A stretch of 40,744 nucleotides of DNA. Origin: Eubacteriaceae bacterium (GTDB lineage: Bacteria; Bacillota; Clostridia; Peptostreptococcales; Anaerovoracaceae). This document shows positions 9,450 to 18,801 of this stretch, piece after piece. The notes beneath the pieces were generated by a model. It saw nothing but the letters and a program-made list of their open reading frames with translations. It was not told where the DNA came from and ran no database searches. Within the stretch, counting starts at the first letter, position 1. Every line of letters starts with the position of its first letter. The position numbers and the translations under genes were made by a program. The stretch is taken from the NCBI GenBank assembly GCA_902362435.1, contig CABIWW010000018.1:1-40744 (forward strand), read 5' to 3'.

Positions 9450-9605
9450 GTTCCACACTCCATAAATGTAAATGTATTTCGAGAGAAAGCCTGCGCTTTG
9501 CATAAAACACAAAAGTCATAAAAGATATCATGTGCTGTTTGCGCGCAGTATTTTCACAATTTTCTAAACTATATAATACCACCTGATCCGGATGACTGCA
9601 ATAAC

Positions 9606-9634
9606 TTGCATAAAAATGAAAATGCTGATATGAT
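9606..9634 (+). promoter_or_regulatory. sigma-A-type promoter of nadE
   Basis: TTGCAT at 9606-9611, 17-nt spacer, TATGAT at 9629-9634. It lies 85 bp before the nadE start and upstream of the leader hairpin at 9665-9692. Confidence 0.55.
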
Positions 9635-9664
9635 ACTAACAATAATGTTTTCATGTCATTAAAC

Positions 9665-9692
9665 TTTCCGCCGGTCTGGTATCGGGCGGAAA
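9665..9692 (+). other. hairpin in the nadE leader
   Basis: TTTCCGCC (9665-9672) and GGCGGAAA (9685-9692) form a perfect 8-bp stem round a 12-nt loop, 26 nt before the nadE ATG. No T-run follows, so it is not a terminator; it may stabilise the mRNA or be a protein site. Confidence 0.5.
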
Positions 9693-9718
9693 ATACAGAT
9701 AGATAAGAGGTGATACTT

Positions 9719-10459
9719 ATGTTTAATGCAGAAAAATCAAAGAACGATATCGTCAAGTGGATAAGAGACTGGTTCGAGGAAAACGGCCAGGGCTGCAAGG
9801 CTGTCATAGGTCTTTCGGGCGGCAAGGACAGTTCGGTAGTGGCGGCGCTGTGTGTGGAGGCTCTCGGTAAAGACAGAGTCCTGGGCGTGATGATGCCTAA
9901 CGGAGAGCAGTTCGATATAGATGTTTCACACAAGCTCGTCGAGCATCTCGGCATCGAGGGTATCGTGGTAAATATAAAGGATGCGTATGAAGGCATGGTG
10001 GGAGAGCTGATGAAGCATTTTGACAGCTTTGAAGGCCAGGCGAAGGTGAACCTGCCTCCGAGGATCCGTATGGCTGCGCTTTACGCGGTATCGCAGAGCG
10101 TGAACGGCAGAGTTGCGAACACGTGCAATCTTTCCGAGGACTGGGTGGGATACAACACCAGATACGGCGACGGAGCCGGCGACTTCAGTCCGCTTTCGCA
10201 CTTCACGGTACAGGAAGTCAAGGCTATAGGAAGAGCGGCAGGGCTGCCTGACATGTTCGTGGACAAGGTGCCTATCGACGGGCTCTGCGGACTGACGGAT
10301 GAAGACAACCTGGGCTTTACATACGCTGTACTCGACAGATATATCAGAGAAGGCGTATGCGAGGATGCGGAAACGAAGGCGAAGATCGACCGCATGCACA
10401 AGATGAATCTGTTCAAGCTGCAGCCGATGCCTACGTTTGAATACGAGCCGGAGAAATAG
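9719..10459 (+). CDS. nadE: ammonia-dependent NAD synthetase
   Basis: Makes NAD from nicotinate adenine dinucleotide, ATP and ammonia. The ATP-pyrophosphatase P-loop GLSGGKDSS is at residues 31-39. NTCNLSEDWVGYNTRYGDGAGDF-type motifs and GLTDEDNLGFTY follow. At 246 residues it is the short form without a glutaminase domain. GAGGTG just before ATG 9719 decides the start; an in-frame GTG at 9710 overlaps that site. With NAD kinase at 3.4 kb, the region holds two NAD(P) biosynthesis genes, though not in one operon. Confidence 0.93.
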   Translation: MFNAEKSKNDIVKWIRDWFEENGQGCKAVIGLSGGKDSSVVAALCVEALGKDRVLGVMMPNGEQFDIDVSHKLVEHLGIEGIVVNIKDAYEGMVGELMKHFDSFEGQAKVNLPPRIRMAALYAVSQSVNGRVANTCNLSEDWVGYNTRYGDGAGDFSPLSHFTVQEVKAIGRAAGLPDMFVDKVPIDGLCGLTDEDNLGFTYAVLDRYIREGVCEDAETKAKIDRMHKMNLFKLQPMPTFEYEPEK

Positions 10460-10591
10460 GGCACGGTGCAGATCTGCGCCACAGAGAAGCACCGGGCATC
10501 AGCGCAGTCGCGGCCATGACAGCGACCTGATAAGTCCAGCGGGCGTGATGGATCAAAGAATGATATACGAGATCACGGGATCTCATCAGAG

Positions 10592-10637
10592 CGGGCTTTC
10601 CGACATACACGGGAGGCTCGTCTTTTTTTGTTTTTTT
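10592..10637 (+). terminator. candidate terminator after nadE
   Basis: CGGGCTTTCCG (10592-10602) pairs with CGGGAGGCTCG (10610-10620) through 11 pairs including three G-U wobbles, round a 7-nt loop. A run of T residues interrupted once follows at 10621-10637. A smaller perfect hairpin, GAGATC/GATCTC, precedes it at 10569-10584. It lies 130 nt past the nadE stop, so the transcript would have a long 3' end. Confidence 0.6.
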
Positions 10638-10749
10638 GGAGTGGAAAGACTGCACACGGGCACATGATGTGCAGATTATCGTGATCACAGAAAACAAATA
10701 CACATCAAGTCATTTTTTTGTGCATGATTCGGATCGAAAAAGTTTTATT

Positions 10750-10839
10750 TACACAAGGATTTTGTGGCAACTGCCAAAAAACCATGGTTTACAGTGATTT
10801 TTGGCATCGAATTAACAATATATGTAAAAACCTTGTGTA
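10750..10839. other. nested inverted repeats upstream of the pst operon
   Basis: The outer arms TACACAAGG (10750-10758) and CCTTGTGTA (10831-10839) continue inward after one A-A mismatch with TTTT/AAAA. The inner arms TGCCAAAAA (10772-10780) and TTTTTGGCA (10798-10806) enclose a loop with the palindrome ACCATGGT. TGGC at 10765-10768 can instead pair with GCCA at 10773-10776, giving an alternative hairpin. The 672-bp gap 10460-11131 has no gene; besides this element it holds the nadE terminator and the pst promoter. Confidence 0.5.
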
Positions 10840-11008
10840 GGATTTTTTTCGAGAGCGTTTATATGCACATCTAAAATTTGATTTGTGTAATTTCCCTGAT
10901 TGTGACTGGATTTATACACAGATTATGGTCGTTTTGATCGTGACGCATTCACCGCAGACGTTACTGGATCATATTTTTAAATTTGTCCTTATGATAAATT
11001 CAAAACGT

Positions 11009-11063
11009 TTTACATAGATTTAACGTATATGAGATTTTGCATTTAACATTCGCTACCTATAAT
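11009..11063 (+). promoter_or_regulatory. candidate PhoP boxes and promoter of the pst operon
   Basis: A perfect TATAAT at 11058-11063 has no good -35. Where activator would bind there are TTTACA (11009-11014), a 5-nt gap, TTAACG (11020-11025), and a further TTAACA (11043-11048). Repeats of TTNACA with 5-nt gaps are the known Bacillus PhoP box pattern. The operon encodes its own PhoP/PhoR-type pair, so phosphate-starvation activation with autoregulation is inferred. A long purine-rich leader (11073-11101) follows. Confidence 0.6.
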
Positions 11064-11131
11064 ACGAAACATACAAAAGAGAAAAAGAAAAAAGAAAAAA
11101 CAGATCAAAAAGACGAAGGAGATGTAAAAAG

Positions 11132-11998
11132 ATGAAAAAGAGCAGATTAGCAAAAATTCTTACGTTAAGTCTGGCGGCAGTGATGGTATTCTCACTGGCA
11201 AGCTGCGGAGGCGGCGGCAGCGATACAGGAGATAAGGACATTACTGTTATTTCCAGAGAAGAAGGTTCAGGAACGAGAGATGCCTTTACAGAACTGACAG
11301 GAGTCCTCAAGGATGACGTTGACAGAACAGTTGATACCGCTGAGATCTCAAACAGCACATCAGTTGTTACTCAGTCGGTTGCAGGAAACGATGCAGCGAT
11401 CGGATACATTTCACTGGGATCGCTCGATGATTCGGTAAAGGCAGTAAAGGTGGACGGAACAGAAGCGAGCGTCGACACAGTGAAGAGCGGCGACTACAAA
11501 CTTCAGAGACCTTTCAATATCGTTACAAAAGGTGAAGTAGCAGAACTCCCGCAGGATTTCATAAACTTCATCATGAGTAAAGACGGTCAGAAGATCATCG
11601 AAGAGGAAGGCTACATAGCAGCAAATGAAAACGCAGGCGACTACAAGGCTTCCGGACTCACAGGAACGATCACTCTCGCAGGATCGACATCAGTTTCACC
11701 GGTAATGGAAGTTCTCGCTGACAAGTACAAGGAGCTCAACAGCGGCGTAACGATCGAGATCCAGCAGACTGGTTCAGGCGCAGGCATCCAGAGTACTATC
11801 GAAGGTGTATGTGACATAGGCATGGCATCAAGAGCACTCGCAGATGACGAAGCTTCCCAGGGTCTCACAAGCCAGGAGATCGCACTTGACGGAATAGCAG
11901 TTATCGTAAACACTAACAATTCAGTCGAAGATCTCACAACAGACCAGATCGTAAAGATATTCACAGGAGAAATCACAAACTGGGCTGACGTTAAATAA
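11132..11998 (+). CDS. pstS: phosphate-binding lipoprotein PstS, apparently circularly permuted
   Basis: Captures phosphate outside the membrane for PstCAB. Signal peptide with lipobox LASC, lipidated Cys at 25. The motif order is unusual. The half usually C-terminal in PstS comes first (VISREEGSGTRDAF near residue 38, then AIGYISLGSLDDSVKAV and FIMSKDGQKII), ending near 170. The half usually N-terminal comes second (ITLAGSTSVSPVMEVLADKYK from about 179, then QQTGSGAGI, CDIGMASRAL, IALDGIAVIVN, IFTGEITNW) and ends the protein. Both lobes seem complete. AGGAGA precedes the ATG. First gene of the pst-pho operon. Confidence 0.9.
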   Translation: MKKSRLAKILTLSLAAVMVFSLASCGGGGSDTGDKDITVISREEGSGTRDAFTELTGVLKDDVDRTVDTAEISNSTSVVTQSVAGNDAAIGYISLGSLDDSVKAVKVDGTEASVDTVKSGDYKLQRPFNIVTKGEVAELPQDFINFIMSKDGQKIIEEEGYIAANENAGDYKASGLTGTITLAGSTSVSPVMEVLADKYKELNSGVTIEIQQTGSGAGIQSTIEGVCDIGMASRALADDEASQGLTSQEIALDGIAVIVNTNNSVEDLTTDQIVKIFTGEITNWADVK

Positions 11999-12038
11999 GA
12001 TAGATAAGTAAGATAAGAAAGAATAACAGGTACAGAAA

Positions 12039-12887
12039 ATGCGAAAATACAGTGAAAAGATCATGAAGATAGTCTTCCTGACAGCAGCATGTGTTTCTAT
12101 ACTGGCAGTGATCCTCATATGTGTATTCCTGTTCGCAAGCGGTGTACCAGCCATCAGGGAAATCGGAGTATCCGATTTCCTTCTTGGCGGTTCATGGAAA
12201 CCGAATCAGGGACTTTACGGAGTCTTCCCGATGATAGTGGGCAGCATATACGTGACTGCGGGAGCAGTTGTCGTAGGAGTACCGATCGGTCTTCTCTGCG
12301 CTGTGTTCATGGCGAGGTACTGTCCTGCAGGGCTTTACAGGATACTAAAACCGGCAGTCGACCTGCTGGCAGGGATACCATCGATAGTTTACGGATTCTT
12401 CGGGCTGATGGTCATAGTGCCGATGGTGCAGAACATGTTCGGAGGGAGCGGCAAATCGCTGCTGACAGCATCAGTCCTTCTCGGGATCATGATACTGCCT
12501 ACCATAATAAGCGTAGCGGAGTCCAACATAAGAGCGGTGCCTGAACAGTATTATGAAGGCTCCCTGGCTCTGGGTGCGACAAAGGAAAGAAGCGTGTTCC
12601 GCGCAGTCCTTCCGGCTGCGAAGATGGGTATCATGGCAGGTATCATCCTCGGCATCGGAAGAGCTATCGGAGAAACGATGGCGGTAGTTATGGTCTGCGG
12701 CAACCAGGCGATAATGCCGCGAGGCATCACGGAAGGAGTCAGGACTCTCACAGCGAACATAGTGCTCGAGATGGGATACGCGTCGGGCCTGCACAGAGAA
12801 GCCCTGATCGCTACAGCAGTAGTGCTGTTCGTTTTCATACTGATAATAAATCTTTCATTTATGGCACTGAAAAGGAGGGCTGACTGA
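12039..12887 (+). CDS. pstC: phosphate ABC transporter permease PstC
   Basis: 282-residue inner-membrane subunit with about six transmembrane helices. It has the MetI-like permease coupling region ALGATKERSVFRAVLPAAKMGIMAG and the PstC/PstA signature IGRAIGETMAV. A 40-bp gap follows pstS; only a weak AGG ribosome site precedes the ATG at 12039. The stop codon shares one base with the start of pstA. Pairs with PstA to form the channel energised by PstB. Confidence 0.93.
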   Translation: MRKYSEKIMKIVFLTAACVSILAVILICVFLFASGVPAIREIGVSDFLLGGSWKPNQGLYGVFPMIVGSIYVTAGAVVVGVPIGLLCAVFMARYCPAGLYRILKPAVDLLAGIPSIVYGFFGLMVIVPMVQNMFGGSGKSLLTASVLLGIMILPTIISVAESNIRAVPEQYYEGSLALGATKERSVFRAVLPAAKMGIMAGIILGIGRAIGETMAVVMVCGNQAIMPRGITEGVRTLTANIVLEMGYASGLHREALIATAVVLFVFILIINLSFMALKRRAD

Positions 12888-13753
12888 TGAGAAGAAGCAG
12901 AAACAGCTCGATGCAGCAGTTCTGGCTGACATATAAAAACAGGCCGGGTTCTCTGATAATGCGGATACTGGTGATACTGTCAGCAGTGATCACTACAGGG
13001 ATACTGTTCTCGCTGATAATATACATACTCGTAAACGGTGTCGTACATCTCAAACCGGAACTGTTCGCATGGGAATACAACACTGACAACATGTCGATGA
13101 TGCCGGCAATAATAAGCACGGTGTACATAACTTTCCTGTCGCTGCTGATGGCAGTGCCGACAGGTATCTTCTCGGCGATATATCTTGTGGAATATGCAAA
13201 GCGCGGCAGCCGTCTCGTGAAAGTCATCAGGGTGACGACTGAGACTCTGCAGGGTATACCGTCGATCGTCTACGGTCTGTTCGGATATATACTGTTCGTT
13301 ATAACTCTGGGCTGGAGCTATTCGCTTCTCGCAGGAGCGGTGACACTGGCGATAATGATACTGCCGCTGATAATAAGGACGACGGAAGAGGCTCTGATCT
13401 CAGTTCCCGACTCCTACAGAGAAGGCAGCTTCGGACTGGGAGCAGGAAAGCTCAGGACGGTGTTCAGGATAATACTGCCGAGTGCAGTGCCCGGGATACT
13501 GGCAGGAGTGATCCTGGCGATAGGAAGGATAGTAGGAGAAAGTGCAGCGCTGATCTTTACAGCGGGAACTGTAGCACAGGTGCCGGGAAGCCTTTTCGAC
13601 TCGGCGAGAACGCTTTCAGTGCATATGTACGCACTCCTGTCCGAAGGTCTTTACACGAATGAAGCATACGCGACAGCAGTAGTGCTGCTGCTTTTAGTAA
13701 TAATCATCAATGCGGTTTCGGGCTTTATAGCAAAGAAACTCGCGACGAGGTAG
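12887..13753 (+). CDS. pstA: phosphate ABC transporter permease PstA
   Basis: 288-residue second permease with about six transmembrane helices after a basic cytoplasmic N-terminus. Coupling region [25 protein letters not shown] and signature [16 protein letters not shown] are present. A strong AGGAGG site lies inside the end of pstC, and the two genes overlap by 1 nt, indicating coupled translation. Confidence 0.93.
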   Translation: MRRSRNSSMQQFWLTYKNRPGSLIMRILVILSAVITTGILFSLIIYILVNGVVHLKPELFAWEYNTDNMSMMPAIISTVYITFLSLLMAVPTGIFSAIYLVEYAKRGSRLVKVIRVTTETLQGIPSIVYGLFGYILFVITLGWSYSLLAGAVTLAIMILPLIIRTTEEALISVPDSYREGSFGLGAGKLRTVFRIILPSAVPGILAGVILAIGRIVGESAALIFTAGTVAQVPGSLFDSARTLSVHMYALLSEGLYTNEAYATAVVLLLLVIIINAVSGFIAKKLATR

Positions 13754-13757
13754 CGAT

Positions 13758-14507
13758 ATGGATAAATACACGATAAAGGATCTGGAGCTTTTTTACGGTG
13801 ATTTCAAAGCTCTGAAGAACATAAACCTTAACATACAGGAAAAAGAAATCACAGCATTTATAGGGCCGTCCGGATGCGGCAAGTCGACGCTTCTTAAGAC
13901 GCTGAACCGCATGAACGACCTCGTTGAGGGATGCAGGATAACGGGCTCCGTGCAGCTCGACGGCGAAGACATCTACGGAAAGATAGACGTTAACAAGCTG
14001 CGAAAGAGAGTCGGCATGGTTTTCCAGAAGCCGAATCCTTTCCCTATGAGCATATTCGATAATATAGCATATGGTCCGAGGACTCACGGTATTCATTCAA
14101 AATCCAGACTGAACGAGATCGTCGAGAAATCCCTGAAGGACGTGGCTATCTGGGACGAAGTGAAAGACAGGCTGAACAAAAGCGCGCTGGGACTTTCCGG
14201 CGGACAGCAGCAGAGACTCTGCATAGCGAGAGCTCTGGCGGTCGAGCCTGAGGTGATACTGATGGATGAGCCGACATCTGCACTCGACCCGATATCGACT
14301 TCGAAGATAGAGGATCTGGCAGTCGAGCTCAAGGAGAAATACACGATAATCATGGTGACTCACAACATGCAGCAGGCGGCCAGGATATCCGACAAGACCG
14401 CGTTTTTCCTGCTGGGAGACATGGTGGAGTTCAACGATACAGATAAACTGTTTTCCATGCCGGAAGACAAACGTACAGAAGATTACATAACAGGGAGGTT
14501 TGGCTGA
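13758..14507 (+). CDS. pstB: phosphate ABC transporter ATP-binding protein PstB
   Basis: 249-residue ABC ATPase. Walker [10 protein letters not shown] at about residues 35-43, Q-loop [11 protein letters not shown], signature [17 protein letters not shown], Walker [14 protein letters not shown] and the switch His in MVTHNMQQA. The phrase [13 protein letters not shown] is diagnostic of PstB. It starts 4 bp after pstA with GAGGT in the intervening bases and overlaps phoU by 1 nt. Confidence 0.97.
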   Translation: MDKYTIKDLELFYGDFKALKNINLNIQEKEITAFIGPSGCGKSTLLKTLNRMNDLVEGCRITGSVQLDGEDIYGKIDVNKLRKRVGMVFQKPNPFPMSIFDNIAYGPRTHGIHSKSRLNEIVEKSLKDVAIWDEVKDRLNKSALGLSGGQQQRLCIARALAVEPEVILMDEPTSALDPISTSKIEDLAVELKEKYTIIMVTHNMQQAARISDKTAFFLLGDMVEFNDTDKLFSMPEDKRTEDYITGRFG

Positions 14508-15175
14508 TGCGTGTTAAATTCGATGAACAGCTGGAAAAGCTCAACGTGATGCTCATAGACATGGGCGCGCTTTGCGAAGAGGCGATAACATATGCGGTGA
14601 AGGCACTTGAGACCGGCAGCGACGAGATGAGAGAAAAGACATTCAGCACGGATGAGGTGATCGACGAAAGAGAGCGCGAGATCGAAACCGCGTGCCTCAA
14701 GCTGATACTGCAGCAGCAGCCGGTGGCAAAGGATCTGAGGACGATATCCTCAGCGCTCAAGATGATCTCAGACATGGAAAGGATCGGAGATCAGGCTTAC
14801 GATATAGCCGAGATAACGAAGACGATAGATGACGGGGCCGGAGGGTTCTGCCAGGATCACATAAGCGCCATGGCACAGACCGCGATACAGATGGTGACGG
14901 AAAGTATCGATTCATTCGTAAAAAAAGACATCGGCATCGCGAAAAATGTTATAATCAGTGATGACAAGGTGGATGACCTCTTCATCCGCGTCAAAAACGA
15001 TCTGATAGATGCTGTCACTGCCGACCGCTCGCACGGCGAATATATGTTTGATATACTGATGATCGCCAAATATCTGGAAAGGATAAGCGACCATGCCGTC
15101 AACATCGCAGAATGGGTGATATTCTCCGTGACCGGAAAGCATGTCAGTGAACAGCAGGAAAAGGAAACGATATGA
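14507..15175 (+). CDS. phoU: phosphate signalling protein PhoU
   Basis: 222-residue protein with two three-helix PhoU repeats (about residues 15-105 and 120-205), each with the acidic metal-binding pattern (EREIETACLKLI; ERISDHAVNIAE). Cytoplasmic link between PstSCAB and the sensor kinase, reducing kinase output when phosphate is plentiful. GGGAGG precedes the start inside pstB. The stop overlaps the response regulator start by 4 nt. Confidence 0.95.
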   Translation: MRVKFDEQLEKLNVMLIDMGALCEEAITYAVKALETGSDEMREKTFSTDEVIDEREREIETACLKLILQQQPVAKDLRTISSALKMISDMERIGDQAYDIAEITKTIDDGAGGFCQDHISAMAQTAIQMVTESIDSFVKKDIGIAKNVIISDDKVDDLFIRVKNDLIDAVTADRSHGEYMFDILMIAKYLERISDHAVNIAEWVIFSVTGKHVSEQQEKETI

Positions 15176-15849
15176 TATATTTTCTTGAAGATGACAACAA
15201 CATAAGGAATTTCGTGATCTATGCGCTCAAGAATACAGGACTCGATGCGGAAGGCTTCGATCACCCGGAAAAATTCTGGGATGCGATGAAGAAAAAGAAA
15301 CCCGATCTTCTGCTCCTCGACATCATGCTCCCCGGCGAGGACGGCATTTCCATACTGAAAAAGATAAGATCAGACAGTTCGACAAAGGAGATGCCGGTGA
15401 TAATGCTGACTGCCAAAGGCACGGAGTACGATAAAGTGGTGGGTCTCGACAGCGGCGCAGACGATTATGTCGCAAAGCCGTTCGGCACGATGGAGCTGAT
15501 CTCGCGCATCAAGGCGCTGCTCAGGAGAAGCGGTATGAACAACGATCCCGTGGAGTACAGGAAAGGCGCACTTTATCTCTGTCCGTCGAAGCATATAGTA
15601 AAGGTGGACGGAAAGGACGTCACGCTGACCTTCAAGGAATTCGAGCTTCTCTGCCTGCTTTTCAGAAACGAGGGGATAGTGCTGACGAGAGATGAGATCC
15701 TTTCAAAGATATGGGGATACGAGTTCGACGGGGAAAACCGCACTGTCGACGTACATATCAGGACTCTCCGTTCCAAGCTGGGCGAGGCCGGCAGCCTGAT
15801 CAGGACGGTGCGCGGCCTGGGATACAAGATAGGAGGAAGTGATGAGTAA
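15172..15849 (+). CDS. PhoB/PhoP-type response regulator
   Basis: 225-residue OmpR-family regulator. The receiver domain has DD at 8-9, phosphoacceptor Asp at about 50 (LLDIMLPGEDG), Thr in MLTAKG and Lys in VAKPFG. The C-terminal winged helix includes FELLCLLFRNEG, RTVDVHIRTLRSKL and RTVRGLGYKI. Its place after phoU and before a kinase gene makes it the phosphate regulator; it probably binds the TTNACA-type boxes at 11009-11048. Start overlaps phoU; the end overlaps the kinase gene by 8 nt. Confidence 0.92.
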   Translation: MIYFLEDDNNIRNFVIYALKNTGLDAEGFDHPEKFWDAMKKKKPDLLLLDIMLPGEDGISILKKIRSDSSTKEMPVIMLTAKGTEYDKVVGLDSGADDYVAKPFGTMELISRIKALLRRSGMNNDPVEYRKGALYLCPSKHIVKVDGKDVTLTFKEFELLCLLFRNEGIVLTRDEILSKIWGYEFDGENRTVDVHIRTLRSKLGEAGSLIRTVRGLGYKIGGSDE

Positions 15850-17494
15850 GAAGATATTCAGGAGCATCCTTGCCGTATCGGCTGCAGTGCTGCTCATCTG
15901 CGTTTTGTGCGTATCATACGTGCTGCACGGATATTTCGGAAAGATCATAGAGGATGAGCTGAAGGAAGAAGGAAATTTCGTTGCGCAGATCGCAGAAAAC
16001 GACGTTTCCGGACTTTACGATATAAAGAATGTAAAGAACAGGATCACGCTGATCGCGCAGGACGGCAGTGTGCTCTTCGATTCATACAAGGATGCTGCAG
16101 ACATGGATAACCACGGAAGCAGAGAGGAGATCGCCGAGGCTGAGAAAAACGGCGAGGCCTTTGCGGTAAGATATTCGGACACGCTTTCGACCAGGACGAT
16201 ATATTATGCAAAGCTGCTGGATAACGGTGACGTCGTGAGGATCGCACAGCAGCAGAGCATGGTGAGCATGATGCTCAGAGGTATGCTCGCTCCGTTCATA
16301 CTGATACTCATAGCAGTGATAATCCTCGCTTATATCGTATCGAGGAAGGTAGCATCGTGGATAACAGCTCCCGTCAATGCGCTTGATCCCGAAGATCCGG
16401 AGGCGGAAGAGCCTTATCCGGAGCTGGCGCCGCTCGTGACCAAGATCAGAGAGCAGAACAGGCGCATCGACATGCAGCTCGAGGCGATGAAGCGAAGACA
16501 GAAGGAATTCATGGCGATAACGGAGAACATGAGCGAAGGGTTCCTGCTGATCGACACCAAGATGGAGATCCTTTCGTACAATACCGCGGCTGTAAGACTT
16601 CTCGGAGACACGGACACGGAAGAGCCGCATTCGGCATTCGAGCTCAACAGGAGCACCGGATTCAGGACAGCCGCAGAAGAGGCGCTTTCAGGCAGACACA
16701 GCCAGCAGCTGCTCGAGCTCAAGAACAGATACTACAACATCATAGCCAATCCTGTAACGGAAAGCGGCAAAGTCGTCGGAGCGGTCATCATAATCATGGA
16801 CGTTACGGAAAAGGAACATCGCGAAAAGCTGCGCAGAGAATTCACGTCGAACGTTTCGCATGAGCTGAAAACGCCGCTGACGACGATATACGGAGTTTCC
16901 GACATGATGGCAGAGGGCATCGTCAAGCAGCATGATGTGAAGGATTTCGGCAGGACGATAAGAGATGAATCCGGCCGCATGATCACGCTGATCGACGATA
17001 TCATCAAGCTCTCCAGGCTGGACGAAAATTCTTTTCCCGAGGAGTTTTCGGAGGTCGATCTCATGGAAAGCGCAAAAGACGTGATAGAAAGACTTTCTAT
17101 GAAGGCCGAGGAAAAGGGCGTGAGCATGTATCTGGAAGGCAGTCATGCGAAGATACACGGTATCCCGTCGCTCTGCAGCGAGATCATCTACAACCTGTGC
17201 GACAATGCGATCAAGTACAATCGCGAGAACGGTTCAGTCATCGTAAAGGTGGCAGATCTGCACGAGGGTGCGGAGCTTTCGGTCGAAGACACCGGCATCG
17301 GCATACCGTTCGAGTGCAGAGACAGGATCTTCGAAAGATTCTTCCGTGTAGATGAGAGCCACAACCAGCAGGTGGACGGCACAGGTCTCGGACTTTCGAT
17401 CGTCAAACATGCCGTCGCACAGATGGGCGGCACGATAGAAGTGGAAAGCGCAGACGGGATCGGAACGAAGATGATCGTCAGATTCGGACGCTGA
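15842..17494 (+). CDS. PhoR-type sensor histidine kinase
   Basis: 550-residue membrane kinase. Transmembrane 1 at about residues 7-28, an extracytoplasmic sensing loop to about 140, transmembrane 2 near 150-170. These are followed by a linker, a PAS domain (about 220-315), the dimerisation domain with phosphoacceptor H340 in SNVSHELKTPLT, and an ATPase domain with N-box NLCDNAIKYN, G1 EDTGIGIP and G2 GTGLGLSI. ATG 15842 follows AGGAGG at 15831-15836; an in-frame GTG at 15839 is less well spaced. Last gene of the phosphate operon, closed by the terminator at 17534. Confidence 0.92.
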   Translation: MSKKIFRSILAVSAAVLLICVLCVSYVLHGYFGKIIEDELKEEGNFVAQIAENDVSGLYDIKNVKNRITLIAQDGSVLFDSYKDAADMDNHGSREEIAEAEKNGEAFAVRYSDTLSTRTIYYAKLLDNGDVVRIAQQQSMVSMMLRGMLAPFILILIAVIILAYIVSRKVASWITAPVNALDPEDPEAEEPYPELAPLVTKIREQNRRIDMQLEAMKRRQKEFMAITENMSEGFLLIDTKMEILSYNTAAVRLLGDTDTEEPHSAFELNRSTGFRTAAEEALSGRHSQQLLELKNRYYNIIANPVTESGKVVGAVIIIMDVTEKEHREKLRREFTSNVSHELKTPLTTIYGVSDMMAEGIVKQHDVKDFGRTIRDESGRMITLIDDIIKLSRLDENSFPEEFSEVDLMESAKDVIERLSMKAEEKGVSMYLEGSHAKIHGIPSLCSEIIYNLCDNAIKYNRENGSVIVKVADLHEGAELSVEDTGIGIPFECRDRIFERFFRVDESHNQQVDGTGLGLSIVKHAVAQMGGTIEVESADGIGTKMIVRFGR

Positions 17495-17533
17495 GGATAC
17501 AAATAAATATAAGATGCAGGGATTTTTACTGAA

Positions 17534-17608
17534 AGAGCCCTCCGATCGGAGATGACGTTTCTATGATACGTCGGTTTTCCGATCGGAAGGCTCTCTGTTT
17601 TTTTTTTT
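17534..17608 (+). terminator. strong terminator of the pst-pho operon
   Basis: AGAGCC plus TCCGATCGGA pair with TCCGATCGGA plus GGCTCT (17534-17550 and 17578-17594). An inner GACGT/ACGTC stem extends the hairpin, and about 12 T residues follow at 17597-17608. Each arm contains the same 10-nt self-palindrome TCCGATCGGA. Confidence 0.92.
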
Positions 17609-17648
17609 GACGTTTTTCATGTCGGATAACAGACGGATCATCTGTCAT

Positions 17649-18731
17649 TTACTCAAAAAGATACAGAAGATACCCGTAACCTTCAGCTTCCATCTTTGCA
17701 TAAGGAACAAAGCGAAGAGACGCACTGTTGATGCAGTACCGCACTCCGTTTGGCGATTCGGGGTCATTGGTGAAAACATGTCCGAGATGCGAGTTGCCGC
17801 TTCTGCTGCGCACTTCAGTACGCTGCATCCCATGACTCCGATCTTCTTTTGTCACTACGACAGGGTCTTCGATAGGCTTTGAAAAGGCCGGCCATCCACA
17901 TCCGCTTTCAAATTTGTCTGTAGATGAAAAAAGCGGTTCTCCTGTAACGATATCTACATAGATACCTTTTTCAAACTGATCCCAGAATTTATTTTTAAAA
18001 GGTTCTTCTGTACCGTTTTCCTGAGTTATGCGGTATTGCTCATCAGTGAGCCTGTCACGGATAGTTTCAGTCGCAGGTTTGATGTAATCGCCGGGATCTA
18101 TAGTCAGTTTTGAGAACAATTCGATTTCTTTACGGGGGATATGACAGTACCCGTCGGGATTCTTTTCAAGATAATCCTGGTGATATTCTTCTGCAGGATA
18201 ATAATTTAAAAGAGGTCCGATTTCAACAGCGAACACATCATGCCTGCTTTTTTCGACAGCAGCGATACGTTTGACGGTTTCCTCTGCTTTATCGTTGGTA
18301 TAATAAATGCCGGTCTGATACTGTGTTCCTTTATCGTTGCCCTGCCTGTTGGAGACTGTAGGATCGATCACATAAAAATATGCCAGAAGCAGTGCGTCGA
18401 GACTCACTTTTTCGGGATCGTATTCTACACGCACTGTTTCTTTAAATCCTGTTTTGCCTTTAGATATTATGCTGTATTCAGCATCGGATATACCTGTTCC
18501 GTTAGCATAGCCGCTTTCGGTATCGGTCACGCCCGGAATGGACTGCATCAGTTTTTCTATACCCCAGAAACAGCCACCGGCAAGGTATATTACATTTTCG
18601 GGTTCATTCGAAAAATCCATTTTCTCAATATTTGCCGTATCTTTTTCTCTGCTGCTGTTTTCGTCAGCAGCAGAGCAGCCGCAGACAAGCAGCAGAGAAA
18701 GAAGAAAGGCTGTCATCAGGCTTTTTTTCAT
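17649..18731 (-). CDS. msrAB: MsrA-MsrB fusion lipoprotein (methionine sulfoxide reductase)
   Basis: 360-residue bifunctional enzyme reducing both S- and R-methionine sulfoxide in exported proteins. Signal peptide with lipobox LVCGC places it outside the membrane. MsrA domain (about 45-200): catalytic Cys54 in GCFWG. MsrB domain (about 220-350): [24 protein letters not shown] and [11 protein letters not shown] with catalytic Cys333. MsrB lacks the zinc CXXC pairs, as is common in fused forms. Start 18731 (MKKSLM) is set by GGAGGA; a longer frame to 18764 has none. Last gene of a minus-strand operon with TlpA-like and iron-sulfur proteins that probably supply its electrons. Confidence 0.95.
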   Translation of the reverse strand: MKKSLMTAFLLSLLLVCGCSAADENSSREKDTANIEKMDFSNEPENVIYLAGGCFWGIEKLMQSIPGVTDTESGYANGTGISDAEYSIISKGKTGFKETVRVEYDPEKVSLDALLLAYFYVIDPTVSNRQGNDKGTQYQTGIYYTNDKAEETVKRIAAVEKSRHDVFAVEIGPLLNYYPAEEYHQDYLEKNPDGYCHIPRKEIELFSKLTIDPGDYIKPATETIRDRLTDEQYRITQENGTEEPFKNKFWDQFEKGIYVDIVTGEPLFSSTDKFESGCGWPAFSKPIEDPVVVTKEDRSHGMQRTEVRSRSGNSHLGHVFTNDPESPNGVRYCINSASLRFVPYAKMEAEGYGYLLYLFE

Positions 18732-18801
18732 GGTAATTTCCTCCCATGTGTTTTTATAAATCATGCAGTCTCAGCAGTCTCAGGATCACGAGGGAGACTG
18801 T

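Noticed and set aside
9665..9692. Riboswitch before nadE
   Set aside because: Only a single 8-bp hairpin is present, without a conserved aptamer core or an expression platform.
10437..10667. 76-codon frame after nadE
   Set aside because: Overlaps the end of nadE, has no ribosome site and includes the nadE terminator.
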